DNA of 8,493 nt from Pseudomonadota bacterium (lineage in GTDB: Bacteria; Bdellovibrionota_B; Oligoflexia; Oligoflexales; JAPPIL01): the NCBI GenBank assembly GCA_028877195.1, contig JAPPIL010000025.1, positions 1 to 8,493 on the forward strand, in the 5' to 3' direction. Of this stretch, positions 1 to 6,690 are shown one piece after another. Position 1 is the stretch's first letter. Each line of letters begins with the position of its first letter. A program made the position numbers and the translations under genes. The notes beneath the pieces were generated by a model. It saw nothing but the letters and a program-made list of their open reading frames with translations. It was not told where the DNA came from and ran no database searches.

Positions 1-160
1 AGGGGGAACGCCTCTCGTATAAAAAAAATAGGCATTACTTATGCAACAAAGCCCCGATGCTTGCCCCTGCAGGTAACACACACCAGCGAGCAACAATGTC
101 GTTACAGCTAATGTCTCCGATACCAACCAACAGGTATACAACGAATGCCGTGCGACCATG
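1..160 (-). other. unassigned hydrophobic open frame, partial at window edge
   Basis: I see no secure gene in bases 1-213. On the minus strand an ATG at 160-158 opens a frame that stays open to base 1 (about 53 codons). It contains a hydrophobic stretch around residues 17-29 (LAVTTLLLAGVCY) and five cysteines, and would be an N-terminal fragment of a membrane protein if real. A second minus frame over the same bases, with no ATG, runs from a TGA near 208 to a TAA at 37-35. It is also hydrophobic (AFVVYLLVGIGDI) and ends VLPAGASIGALLHK. Both frames cannot be coding at once, so either one is a chance reading or the region is a decayed membrane-protein gene with a shifted frame. No good ribosome binding site precedes the ATG: an AGGGA lies about 14 bases upstream. 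I recognise neither product. Confidence 0.15.
20..44 (-). terminator. possible weak terminator on the minus strand
   Basis: Read on the minus strand, a short inverted repeat GCAT/ATGC (plus 41-44 and 32-35, five-base loop) is followed three bases later by a run of eight T (plus A21-28). The layout is that of an intrinsic terminator for transcription coming from the peroxiredoxin side, but a four-pair stem is very weak. It may simply be an A/T-rich tract. Confidence 0.2.
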
Positions 161-180
161 AGTGTTTGATTGTTCCCTTT

Positions 181-201
181 GATACTTGTAAATATAGTAT
201 C
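181..201. repeat. inverted repeat GATACT-N9-AGTATC
   Basis: A perfect six-base inverted repeat with a nine-base A/T-rich spacer lies 12 bases past the peroxiredoxin stop codon. Neither side carries a T-run, so it is not a standard intrinsic terminator. It could be a short mRNA 3' hairpin or a protein-binding palindrome for whatever lies to the left. The function is unknown. Confidence 0.35.
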
Positions 202-213
202 ATAAGGTGGGTG

Positions 214-723
214 CTATGCTTTATAGAATTCTGCTTGCCTGTTCTTGAGGCTGGCGATGACTTGCTGGTCGTGTCCATCTACTTTGACTTTCGCCCAGAC
301 ATCGCTGATCTTGCCGTCGGCATTGATGAGAAAAGTTGCGCGCTGCACGCCCCAGTATTTTTTCCCATACATGTTCTTTTCGACCCAAACCCCGTAAGCT
401 TTACAGACGATCTTCTCTGGATCGGACAGCAGCGCAAACGAAAGTTGTTGTTTAGCTTTGAAGCGTTGATGCGACGCAACGCTGTCAGGGCTAATGCCGA
501 TGACTGTTGCGCCAAGTTTTTGAATTGTCGCGATGTTTGCTTGAAAATTTATCGCTTCACGGGTGCAGCCTGGGGTACTGTCCTTCGGGTAAAAATACAA
601 GACGACATGTTGCCCTCGCAGCGCAGACAGTTTGAAGTCCTTGCCCTCATCGTCGGCGAGACTGATGTCTGGTGCGATGTCGCCAACCTGTGGTGTTGAT
701 GTGGATTGTTGCTTGGTGGTCAT
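214..723 (-). CDS. bcp: Bcp/PrxQ-type thiol peroxidase (peroxiredoxin)
   Basis: Cytoplasmic thioredoxin-dependent peroxidase that reduces H2O2 and organic hydroperoxides (family knowledge). It has 169 residues and a single AhpC/TSA thioredoxin-fold domain. The family signature YFYPKDSTPGCT is at residues 43-54, with the peroxidatic Cys53 in the TPGC loop. Further on lie LLSDPEKIVCKAYGVW (98-113) and the QRATFLINADGKI strand carrying the conserved Arg. The resolving cysteine that E. coli Bcp has five residues after the peroxidatic one is Ile58 here. The helix-3 cysteine of the other PrxQ subtype is Lys89. The only other cysteine, Cys107, aligns with the non-essential Cys99 of E. coli, so the enzyme may work by a 1-Cys mechanism. 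I chose the ATG at 723 because AGAGGA (735-730) sits six bases upstream and the protein then starts just before the VGDIAPD strand. A longer in-frame ATG at 783 adds 20 residues unlike the family. The gene is transcribed away from rng. Confidence 0.93.
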   Translation of the reverse strand: MTTKQQSTSTPQVGDIAPDISLADDEGKDFKLSALRGQHVVLYFYPKDSTPGCTREAINFQANIATIQKLGATVIGISPDSVASHQRFKAKQQLSFALLSDPEKIVCKAYGVWVEKNMYGKKYWGVQRATFLINADGKISDVWAKVKVDGHDQQVIASLKNRQAEFYKA

Positions 724-754
724 TGCTAGTCCTCTGTGAGTATGCAATCGTATT

Positions 755-783
755 GGCATAACTGTCTTGGCTTGATAATTCAA
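755..783 (-). promoter_or_regulatory. possible sigma70 promoter for bcp
   Basis: On the minus strand TTGAAT (783-778) and TATGCC (760-755) are 17 bases apart, matching the consensus at four and three of six positions. Transcription would start about 25 bases before the bcp ATG. This is a weak match with no other support. Confidence 0.2.
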
Positions 784-804
784 GAGGTCTTACGAGCGGC
801 TGCG

Positions 805-833
805 CAGACAAAGACGGATAAATGAGTTATGCT
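805..833 (+). promoter_or_regulatory. possible sigma70 promoter for rng
   Basis: CAGACA (805-810) and TATGCT (828-833) are 17 bases apart, each matching the consensus at four of six positions, with predicted transcription start near 840. This would give a leader of about 50 bases before the TTG start of rng and could also serve the genes downstream. No other promoter-like pair stands out in the 166-base divergent gap. Confidence 0.3.
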
Positions 834-854
834 TGCTGCATACAGCAAATGCTG
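833..854 (+). repeat. overlapping inverted repeats in the rng leader
   Basis: TTGCTG (833-838), CATA, CAGCAA (843-848) form a perfect six-base inverted repeat. The CAGC arm (843-846) can also pair with GCTG (851-854) across AAAT. The two pairings share an arm, so they exclude each other. GCTG-TG-TAGC like pairing continues to 860. This could be an operator overlapping the predicted promoter or a switchable hairpin at the 5' end of the rng message. Confidence 0.4.
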
Positions 855-877
855 TGTAGCAGTGTTTGACCCCCAAT

Positions 878-892
878 AGGACACCTAACTTG
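878..892 (+). promoter_or_regulatory. Shine-Dalgarno AGGA fixing the TTG start of rng
   Basis: AGGA at 878-881 is followed by eight bases and then TTG at 890. Starting here gives MRQIIIN, the usual RNase G beginning (E. coli MRELLLN type), and puts the catalytic and zinc residues at exactly the E. coli RNase E numbers. A TTG at 866 is also in frame but has no ribosome binding site and adds eight residues not seen in the family. Confidence 0.75.
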
Positions 893-2371
893 AGACAAAT
901 AATTATCAACTCCAACACCTCCGAAACTAGAATAGCATTGCTTGAGAACGATGCGTTGGTAGAACTACATGTTGAACGCCATAAGCGGCAACACATCATC
1001 GGCAATGTCTATCTTGGACGGGTTAGTCGTGTCGTTGCAGGCATGCAGTCAGCATTCATAGACATTGGCATCGGTCAAGCAGGTTTTCTCTACGGCAAGG
1101 ATGTGCTCACCGCCGAGAGCAGTAGTAGCGACGACCAACCCTACCCCGAAAACGCTCAACCGATTGAGAAGAACATCAAGGAAGGCGAGCTGATTCTCGT
1201 GCAAGTGGCAAAAGAAGCTTATGGCTCAAAGGGAGCAAGGCTGACGATGGGTATTGCGATTCCAGGACGTTGCCTAGTGCTTCTCCCCTTTTCCTCACAT
1301 ATCGGTGTGTCGCGCAAAATAGAAAAAGACAAGGAACGCAAACGCCTGCGCACTATCGTTGAAGAAATTCGTTCCGAAGACTACGGCATCATCGCTCGCA
1401 CGGCCTCGGAAGGTGCAGCCAAAGAAACTCTAGCGCAAGACTTTGATTACTTGCGTAAAATTTGGCAATCAGTTTGCGATGCCCGCAAACGCAAGAAAAA
1501 ACCAACCCTGCTGCACCGCGACCATTCCATTGTGGCACGTGTGGCACGCGACATGTATAGCGACGATACCGACAAGATTGTCGTTGATAGCACCAAAAGT
1601 TTTGATGAATTGATCGCTTTCTTCAAACATACCGATCAAGACATTCATAGTAAGGTTGTGTTCCATAAAGAACAACAGCCGATATTTGATCTCTATGGCA
1701 TTGAACAAGATATTGATTGCGCCTTACAAAAGCGTGTCGAACTTTTGTCAGGTGGTTTCGTCGTCATTGAGGAGACCGAAGCCTTGACCACCTTTGATGT
1801 CAATACAGGCAAGTTTATCGGCACAGGTAGTGCCAATGAGAACATCGTAAAGACTAATCTTGAAGCATTGCAAGTTATCGCTGCCCAGATACGATTGCGC
1901 AACGTTGCGGGACTGATAGTCATCGACCTGATCGACATGGACGAACTAGACAACCGTGAGCATGTGTATAAAGAGATGCTCAAATGTTTTGAACGCGACA
2001 AGGCGAGAACAAAAGTTTTGCGCATCAGCGACGTTGGTTTGGTGCAAATGACGCGCAAACGCACCCGTGAGTCGTTGGAAAAATTATTGACCACCACCTG
2101 TAAAGCCTGTGCAGGTAATGGCTATGTCCGAGATAACACTACCCTTGTTTATGACCTTTTTCGGGCGCTGCAACGCACCTTTCACCAGACAAAAGCAAAA
2201 AACATCAAACTAAACATCAGGGAAGACCTTTACCATCACATCATGACGATGGAGATGGATTACGTTAAACAACTCAAGAAAACACTTGGTATGCAAATAG
2301 AGTTTGTGCCAACGTATTTTCATGACCCCTGCTACTACGACCGCCCTTTCACGATAGAACCGCATGACTAG
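890..2371 (+). CDS. rng: ribonuclease G (RNase E/G family endoribonuclease)
   Basis: Single-strand-specific endoribonuclease that matures the 5' end of 16S rRNA and helps turn over mRNA. It acts in the cytoplasm as a dimer or tetramer (family knowledge). It has 493 residues against 489 in E. coli RNase G, with no C-terminal degradosome scaffold, which argues for RNase G over RNase E. An S1 RNA-binding domain starts near residue 36 (GNVYLGRV, then SAFIDIGIGQAGFL). The DNase I-like catalytic core carries the metal ligands Asp303 (in FDVNTG) and Asp346 (in IDLIDMD). The zinc-link CxxC is Cys404-Cys407 (CKAC, followed by AGNGYV). All four positions coincide with E. coli RNase E numbering. Translation starts at TTG with a good AGGA. 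The gene stops 15 bases before ligA, so the two are probably co-transcribed. The leader has overlapping inverted repeats. Nothing looks broken. Confidence 0.95.
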   Translation: MRQIIINSNTSETRIALLENDALVELHVERHKRQHIIGNVYLGRVSRVVAGMQSAFIDIGIGQAGFLYGKDVLTAESSSSDDQPYPENAQPIEKNIKEGELILVQVAKEAYGSKGARLTMGIAIPGRCLVLLPFSSHIGVSRKIEKDKERKRLRTIVEEIRSEDYGIIARTASEGAAKETLAQDFDYLRKIWQSVCDARKRKKKPTLLHRDHSIVARVARDMYSDDTDKIVVDSTKSFDELIAFFKHTDQDIHSKVVFHKEQQPIFDLYGIEQDIDCALQKRVELLSGGFVVIEETEALTTFDVNTGKFIGTGSANENIVKTNLEALQVIAAQIRLRNVAGLIVIDLIDMDELDNREHVYKEMLKCFERDKARTKVLRISDVGLVQMTRKRTRESLEKLLTTTCKACAGNGYVRDNTTLVYDLFRALQRTFHQTKAKNIKLNIREDLYHHIMTMEMDYVKQLKKTLGMQIEFVPTYFHDPCYYDRPFTIEPHD

Positions 2372-2386
2372 AGCTGAATTTCCCGC

Positions 2387-4363
2387 ATGGACGCAATAAA
2401 AGCATTAGCAGCAAAAGTTGCAGCGTTGCGCAAGGCTTACTACCAAGGCAAGCCGCTCGTAGCAGATGTTGAATATGATGAACTTGAACGTCAACTGCGA
2501 GAGCTTGACCCTACGCATGCGCTTCTCCAAAAAGTAGGTCATGCTGTCGATACGACCAAGACTAGTGCGATGATGAAGGTTAAGCATGCGACACCGATGT
2601 TGTCGCTCCAGAAGACGTATGCGTTGGCTGAACTCCTCGCTTGGCAGAAGGGTATGGCAATCGTTGGCACACATAAGATCGATGGAATTAGTTTGGCGCT
2701 TATTTATCAAGACGGCAAACTAATCACAGCAAAAACTAGAGGTGATGGGCTGTGGGGAGAAAACGTTACCCATAAAGCACTTGCTGTGCCCGACATCCCA
2801 AAGATTATCAAGCACCCTGCTTACCAACAACCAGAGGCGGAAAAAACTGCTGCAATGCCTGCGCAAAAAACCATCGAGATAAGAGGTGAGTTATGCTGTT
2901 CATTGCCAAACTTCTTGCGGTTAGCGCAAGCGATGCAGGAACTTAAACTTCCCAAACCGACTAGCCCTCGCAATGTTGTCGCGGGCATGCTTGGTCGTAA
3001 CGAGCATCATGAGTTGGCGCGCTTTTTTAATTTTTTTGCTTACAACCTGCTCGACGACGATGTTTTAGAACTCAAAACTGAAGAGATGAAGCTAACCCGT
3101 TTGGGTGAACTAGGGTTTAGTCTTCCTTACCCCGAACTACTCATCAGCAGTGCGGACATCAACTCTTACCTGCAACGGGTGCGCCAAGCGATGAGCGAAG
3201 ATGAGTATGGCATTGATGGTGCGGTTTTTGCGATCAATGATTTAGCGCACGCAGCCGAACTTGGCGACACAGCCCATCATCCGCGCAGCAAAATGTCGTT
3301 TAAATGGCAAGGGGAAACGGCCGTTGCTAAAGTACTTGCGATTGATTGGGATGTGTCGCGCAATGGCGTGATTACACCTGTTGCACAAATTACATCGACA
3401 ACGTTGAGCAATGCGGTTATCCAGCGTGTAACTCTTCACAACGCATCGTTTGTCCAGCTGCATGGGGTGCGCGGCGGCGACCATATCCGTATCGTGCGGT
3501 CGGGGGAGGTTATCCCAAAGTTTTTAGCGATTGAACAACGTGCGGATGCTACTAAAGACAGCGTCGATCTCCCGACGCATTGCCCTTGCTGTGGAGAAGA
3601 ACTGAAGTTTGATGGTGTGCGGTTACTTTGCGATGCTAGCACCTGTGCTGCGCAGGTGTTGCTGGCGATTTTGCATTGGTTGCGTTGTGTTGGGGTGAAG
3701 GATTTAGGTAAAGAGCGTTTGCAGATGTTGATCGACCGACAGCTGGTGTGTAGTATCCCCGACTTGTATCGTTTGCGTAGTGAAGACCTGTTGCCATTGC
3801 CGATGATGAAAGAGAAACTAGCGACGAAACTTATCGCTAACCTTCAGCAAAGCAAACACTTAACGACAGATAAATTTTTGCATGGGCTTGGCATTCAGGG
3901 CTGTGGTGCGACAACTTGGCGTGATTTACTTCGGCATGGGTATGACCTCAATACCATCCTAAAACTAACCGTTGCGGAGTTGACTGCTATCGCTGGCTTT
4001 GCCGAAAAATCCGCCACTCAGTTGGTGCAGGGACTACAGGCTAAGAGTGCTCTCATCGCTGAATTATTGGCGTGTGGGTTTAAGTTTACCGATGCTGAAC
4101 AAGTTAGCCAAACTTTACATGGCAAGGTCTATGTTATCAGTGGCAGTATGAGTAAAGCACGTTCATACTATCAGCAGTTGATCGTTGCGCATGGGGGGAG
4201 CTTGTCTTCTTCGGTTAGTGGCAACACTACTGCTCTTATCACTAACAATGCCGAAGCTAACACGAGCAAGGTGAAAGCCGCCAAAAAGCATGGGGTGGCG
4301 ATTATCGATGAGGAGATGTTTTTACAAACACTTGCGGAGCGAGATGGACACGAGTCAATTTGA
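2387..4363 (+). CDS. ligA: divergent NAD-dependent DNA ligase (LigA family)
   Basis: Seals nicks in DNA using NAD+, through a ligase-AMP intermediate, during replication and repair (family knowledge). It has 658 residues against 671 in E. coli. Order of parts: Ia helices (residues 1-50, with Asp27, Tyr30 and Asp31 of the NMN site); adenylation domain with the AMP-accepting Lys97 in THKIDG; TRGDG; EIRGE; SPRN (Arg195); OB fold (RNGVITPVA, TLHN, RSGEVIPK); zinc finger Cys399, Cys402, Cys415, Cys420; HhH region; and a C-terminal BRCT domain from about 575 (GKVYVISGS to IIDEEMFL). It is unusual: aligned to E. coli, Glu113 is Thr95, Lys290 is Ala282 (GAVFAIND against GVVIKVNS), His23 is Gln20, and Arg208 is Gly203 with an Arg next to it. 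The ATG at 2387 has no clear Shine-Dalgarno and probably depends on coupling to rng. It may be the sole ligase or a second, specialised one; the window cannot tell. Confidence 0.9.
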   Translation: MDAIKALAAKVAALRKAYYQGKPLVADVEYDELERQLRELDPTHALLQKVGHAVDTTKTSAMMKVKHATPMLSLQKTYALAELLAWQKGMAIVGTHKIDGISLALIYQDGKLITAKTRGDGLWGENVTHKALAVPDIPKIIKHPAYQQPEAEKTAAMPAQKTIEIRGELCCSLPNFLRLAQAMQELKLPKPTSPRNVVAGMLGRNEHHELARFFNFFAYNLLDDDVLELKTEEMKLTRLGELGFSLPYPELLISSADINSYLQRVRQAMSEDEYGIDGAVFAINDLAHAAELGDTAHHPRSKMSFKWQGETAVAKVLAIDWDVSRNGVITPVAQITSTTLSNAVIQRVTLHNASFVQLHGVRGGDHIRIVRSGEVIPKFLAIEQRADATKDSVDLPTHCPCCGEELKFDGVRLLCDASTCAAQVLLAILHWLRCVGVKDLGKERLQMLIDRQLVCSIPDLYRLRSEDLLPLPMMKEKLATKLIANLQQSKHLTTDKFLHGLGIQGCGATTWRDLLRHGYDLNTILKLTVAELTAIAGFAEKSATQLVQGLQAKSALIAELLACGFKFTDAEQVSQTLHGKVYVISGSMSKARSYYQQLIVAHGGSLSSSVSGNTTALITNNAEANTSKVKAAKKHGVAIIDEEMFLQTLAERDGHESI

Positions 4364-5273
4364 ACGGGCTGAAAATGGTGAACAGCTGTCTCCTGCGCAG
4401 GGGATATTTGGTTTTGACGTGTCTTATGCCGATGCTGATTACGTCGTGCTTGGTGTGCCGTGGGAACTGACTGTATCTGGTCGCAAAGGCACGGCACATG
4501 CACCTGCCGCAATTGTCCGTGCCAGCCATGATATAGACCTGTGCGTGCTGGGTGGCAGTAAGCATTATCGCAACGGTATTCATTTCCAAGCACTGACGTT
4601 GCCGCCAGCTGCTAGGCATGACATCAACCGCTCAAGTCAGGTGTTTAATACCCAGATACGACTACGTACGGCGCAGATACTCGCAGCAGGCAAAAAACTC
4701 GCGCTGGTGGGGGGAGAACACTCTTGTCCGTATGGCTATCTACAAGCGTTAGCGGCGATTCATGCGGAATTTGGTATCCTGCATTTTGATGCTCATCTTG
4801 ATTATCGCCGTGCCTATCAAGGTTATGACTTTAGCCATGCGTCAATCATGTATCAAGTGATGGAGACCATCCCAGCCGTGTGTAAGAACGTTCACGTTGC
4901 GATTAGGGACTTTTGTCAGTGGGAACATGATTATGCCAAAAGCTTAGGTGAGCGCGACCAGATATTTTTTGCTTGGGACATTCATCGTCGGCAGGTGTCG
5001 CATGCGGAGATCGTCGCTTGTTTGCCTGCCAAGGTCTATATCTCGTTTGATGTTGATGCCTTTGAAGTGGCTCTCTGTCCATCTACGGGCACGCCTGTGC
5101 CTGGCGGTATCTCCTACTACGACGCGGTGTTTATCCTCCAAGCTTTGAAGGACAGTGGTAGGGAAGTAATTGGCTTTGACTTGTGCGAGGTCGTCCCGAC
5201 AGCAAGCACAGGACATGGGATAGATGAAAATGTCGGAGCACGCATATTGTATCAAATGTTGGCACTGTTGTAG
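4344..5273 (+). CDS. agmatinase-family ureohydrolase
   Basis: Binuclear manganese hydrolase of the arginase/agmatinase family. The likely reaction is agmatine to putrescine plus urea, a route to polyamines; substrate assignment is inferred from similarity only. It has 309 residues. All metal-ligand motifs are present: GGEHS with His126; HFDAHLD with Asp149, His151 and Asp153; SFDVDAF with Asp236 and Asp238; and GFDLCEV near the end. PSTGTPVPGG is also typical. The SHASIMYQVM stretch, IRDFC and the ending ENVGARILYQM recall the agmatinases of Bacteroidetes more than E. coli SpeB, which may point to transfer (recollection, not a search). The ATG at 4344 lies inside the end of ligA (20-base overlap) with GGAG at 4336-4339, so it is probably coupled. 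An in-frame ATG at 4290 would add 18 residues overlapping ligA further and lacks family-like sequence. No arginine decarboxylase gene is in the window. Guanidinobutyrase or another guanidino substrate is possible. Confidence 0.88.
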   Translation: MDTSQFERAENGEQLSPAQGIFGFDVSYADADYVVLGVPWELTVSGRKGTAHAPAAIVRASHDIDLCVLGGSKHYRNGIHFQALTLPPAARHDINRSSQVFNTQIRLRTAQILAAGKKLALVGGEHSCPYGYLQALAAIHAEFGILHFDAHLDYRRAYQGYDFSHASIMYQVMETIPAVCKNVHVAIRDFCQWEHDYAKSLGERDQIFFAWDIHRRQVSHAEIVACLPAKVYISFDVDAFEVALCPSTGTPVPGGISYYDAVFILQALKDSGREVIGFDLCEVVPTASTGHGIDENVGARILYQMLALL

Positions 5274-5299
5274 TTTTGACCACAGGGATGGTGTTGGGC

Positions 5300-5328
5300 T
5301 TGACATAAAAACATGTGGAGCATACGCT
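5300..5328 (+). promoter_or_regulatory. possible internal promoter before the radical SAM gene
   Basis: A perfect TTGACA (5300-5305) is followed by a 17-base spacer and TACGCT (5323-5328, three of six). Transcription would begin near 5335, only about three bases before the ATG at 5338, giving an almost leaderless message. That would fit the absence of a Shine-Dalgarno there. The -10 is poor, so this is tentative. Confidence 0.25.
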
Positions 5329-5337
5329 GGCATCGTT

Positions 5338-6690
5338 ATGAAGACGCTTACCCCCAACGTCAGCAATGTTATCTCCTTTCCGCATACGGACAAGCCACTA
5401 CCGCTTGCGCCTCTAACTCCTAAATTTGATCGGATTGCTGAACGAGCGGCGAAGCTTGCTAAACTGTCTAACTACCCGTGCTCATTCGATTTTGAAATTT
5501 TTAAACGTCTAGAAACACGCTTCGGTGCTAAGCAACCACGCGGTGGGGTAGTCTTTCAAAGCCCCTTTAAGCTGGTCAACAGTCATAATACTTGCCAGCA
5601 GTGCCTCTATGCTTTTGAGATTGATACTTACGGACGCGGCTGTATTCACAACTGTGTCTACTGCTATGCCAAAGCTGAATTGACAGTGCATGCTTATTGG
5701 AATCGCCCTTTCCCTATGCCTGTTGACATAACCGAAATCTGGAAGACTTTTTACTATGCCCTTGAAACCGACAAGAAATCACGTTGGCGGGAAATGATTG
5801 CGATGCGTGTGCCACTTCGCATCGGCTCGATGTCTGACTCGTTCATGGTCATCGACAAGAAATACAAAGTTACGCAAGAACTGTTAAAAATCTTAAGCTA
5901 CTACAACTACCCTTACATTATCTTCACCCGTTCAGATTTGATTGCCCAAGACGAGTATATGCAACTGCTTCGCCCTGACCTTTGTTCAGTGCAGATGAGC
6001 ATTGCTTCGACCAACGACGAGATGAACCGCATGATAGAGCCAGGTGCTCCGAGTGCCAAGCGCCGTTTGAAAGCTTTGCAAACACTTGTGCGCAGCGGGT
6101 TTTGGACGACAGTGCGACTTAATCCGTTCTTTCCTATTTACCCCGATGGTTATTTCACTGATCCTGACTTTGATCGCAAGAACATGCCAGAGCCTTTTCA
6201 CTACTCCAGCTTTGCTATGGTTGATGAAATCGCAGACCATGGTGTGCCTGCAATACTAGCAGGCATCGTGAGACTTTCAAGCTTTTCCCTCAATCAAATA
6301 GAGAAAGCCGCAGGGCGCAACTTACGTGAATTTTATCGTGATGACACCAAGAAAAGCGCCATATTCACCGAGAAGAAGTCCCGTGATTTTCACTACAGTG
6401 ATGCTGAGATCAGAGCATACTATGAACGCATCCATGCCAAGTGTATGCAAAGAGGCATGCAGTTTACTACCTGTTACATCGGCAATGGTGAGAAACATTT
6501 TTGGCAGGATCAAGACCTCTGGTCGAATAAAAAAGACTGTTGTAACGCCATCGATCGGGTTGAAAAGTTTACTGATACCAAGACTGCCCGCGACATCAGC
6601 TGGGATGTGCGGATGAAACACACTAATAACAAGTGTTTAAAGCCAGATAACAAAGATACCTTGCATCGTCCTTTAAGTCCCCGTGATTAA
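5338..6690 (+). CDS. radical SAM protein of unknown function, spore-photoproduct-lyase-like group
   Basis: A 450-residue radical SAM enzyme. The 4Fe-4S/SAM motif CxxxCxxC is Cys102, Cys106, Cys109 in RGCIHNCVYCYAK, and RIGSMSDSF follows as in SplB-like proteins. A second CxxC (CQQC, Cys86/Cys89) lies just before, and a C-terminal cluster (Cys379 in TCYIGNGE, Cys401-Cys402 in DCCNA) could hold an auxiliary iron-sulfur or zinc site. Other conserved-looking stretches are FTRSDL, IEPGAPSAKRRLKAL and NPFFPIYPDGYF. The substrate is unknown. The group resembles uncharacterised radical SAM proteins found in bacteria and phages (recollection). The start is uncertain: ATG 5338 has no Shine-Dalgarno but gives a sensible N-terminus. 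ATG 5224 would add 38 residues, overlap the agmatinase by 50 bases and add a CxxCxxCC run (KCWHCC) that is probably a by-product of overlap. The 3' end overlaps the ASCH gene by eight bases, which suggests a joint function. Confidence 0.85.
   Translation: MKTLTPNVSNVISFPHTDKPLPLAPLTPKFDRIAERAAKLAKLSNYPCSFDFEIFKRLETRFGAKQPRGGVVFQSPFKLVNSHNTCQQCLYAFEIDTYGRGCIHNCVYCYAKAELTVHAYWNRPFPMPVDITEIWKTFYYALETDKKSRWREMIAMRVPLRIGSMSDSFMVIDKKYKVTQELLKILSYYNYPYIIFTRSDLIAQDEYMQLLRPDLCSVQMSIASTNDEMNRMIEPGAPSAKRRLKALQTLVRSGFWTTVRLNPFFPIYPDGYFTDPDFDRKNMPEPFHYSSFAMVDEIADHGVPAILAGIVRLSSFSLNQIEKAAGRNLREFYRDDTKKSAIFTEKKSRDFHYSDAEIRAYYERIHAKCMQRGMQFTTCYIGNGEKHFWQDQDLWSNKKDCCNAIDRVEKFTDTKTARDISWDVRMKHTNNKCLKPDNKDTLHRPLSPRD

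Noticed and set aside
145..699. A 184-codon open frame on the plus strand
   Set aside because: It lies entirely opposite the peroxiredoxin, whose motifs are unmistakable; the plus reading shows no family features.
724..783. N-terminal extension of the peroxiredoxin to ATG 783
   Set aside because: The extra 20 residues do not resemble the family, and the internal ATG at 723 has an AGAGGA six bases upstream.
4171..4593. Minus-strand frames over the ligase/agmatinase junction
   Set aside because: They are antisense to two genes with clear motifs and show no recognisable domain.
5224..5337. N-terminal extension of the radical SAM protein with a KCWHCC cysteine run
   Set aside because: It overlaps the agmatinase gene, so the cysteines are probably a by-product of reading another frame. 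Kept as an alternative start only.
5338..6690. Naming the radical SAM protein spore photoproduct lyase (splB)
   Set aside because: The radical SAM core is similar, but the extra CxxC and C-terminal DCC cluster, and a likely non-spore-forming host, argue for a different member of the superfamily.
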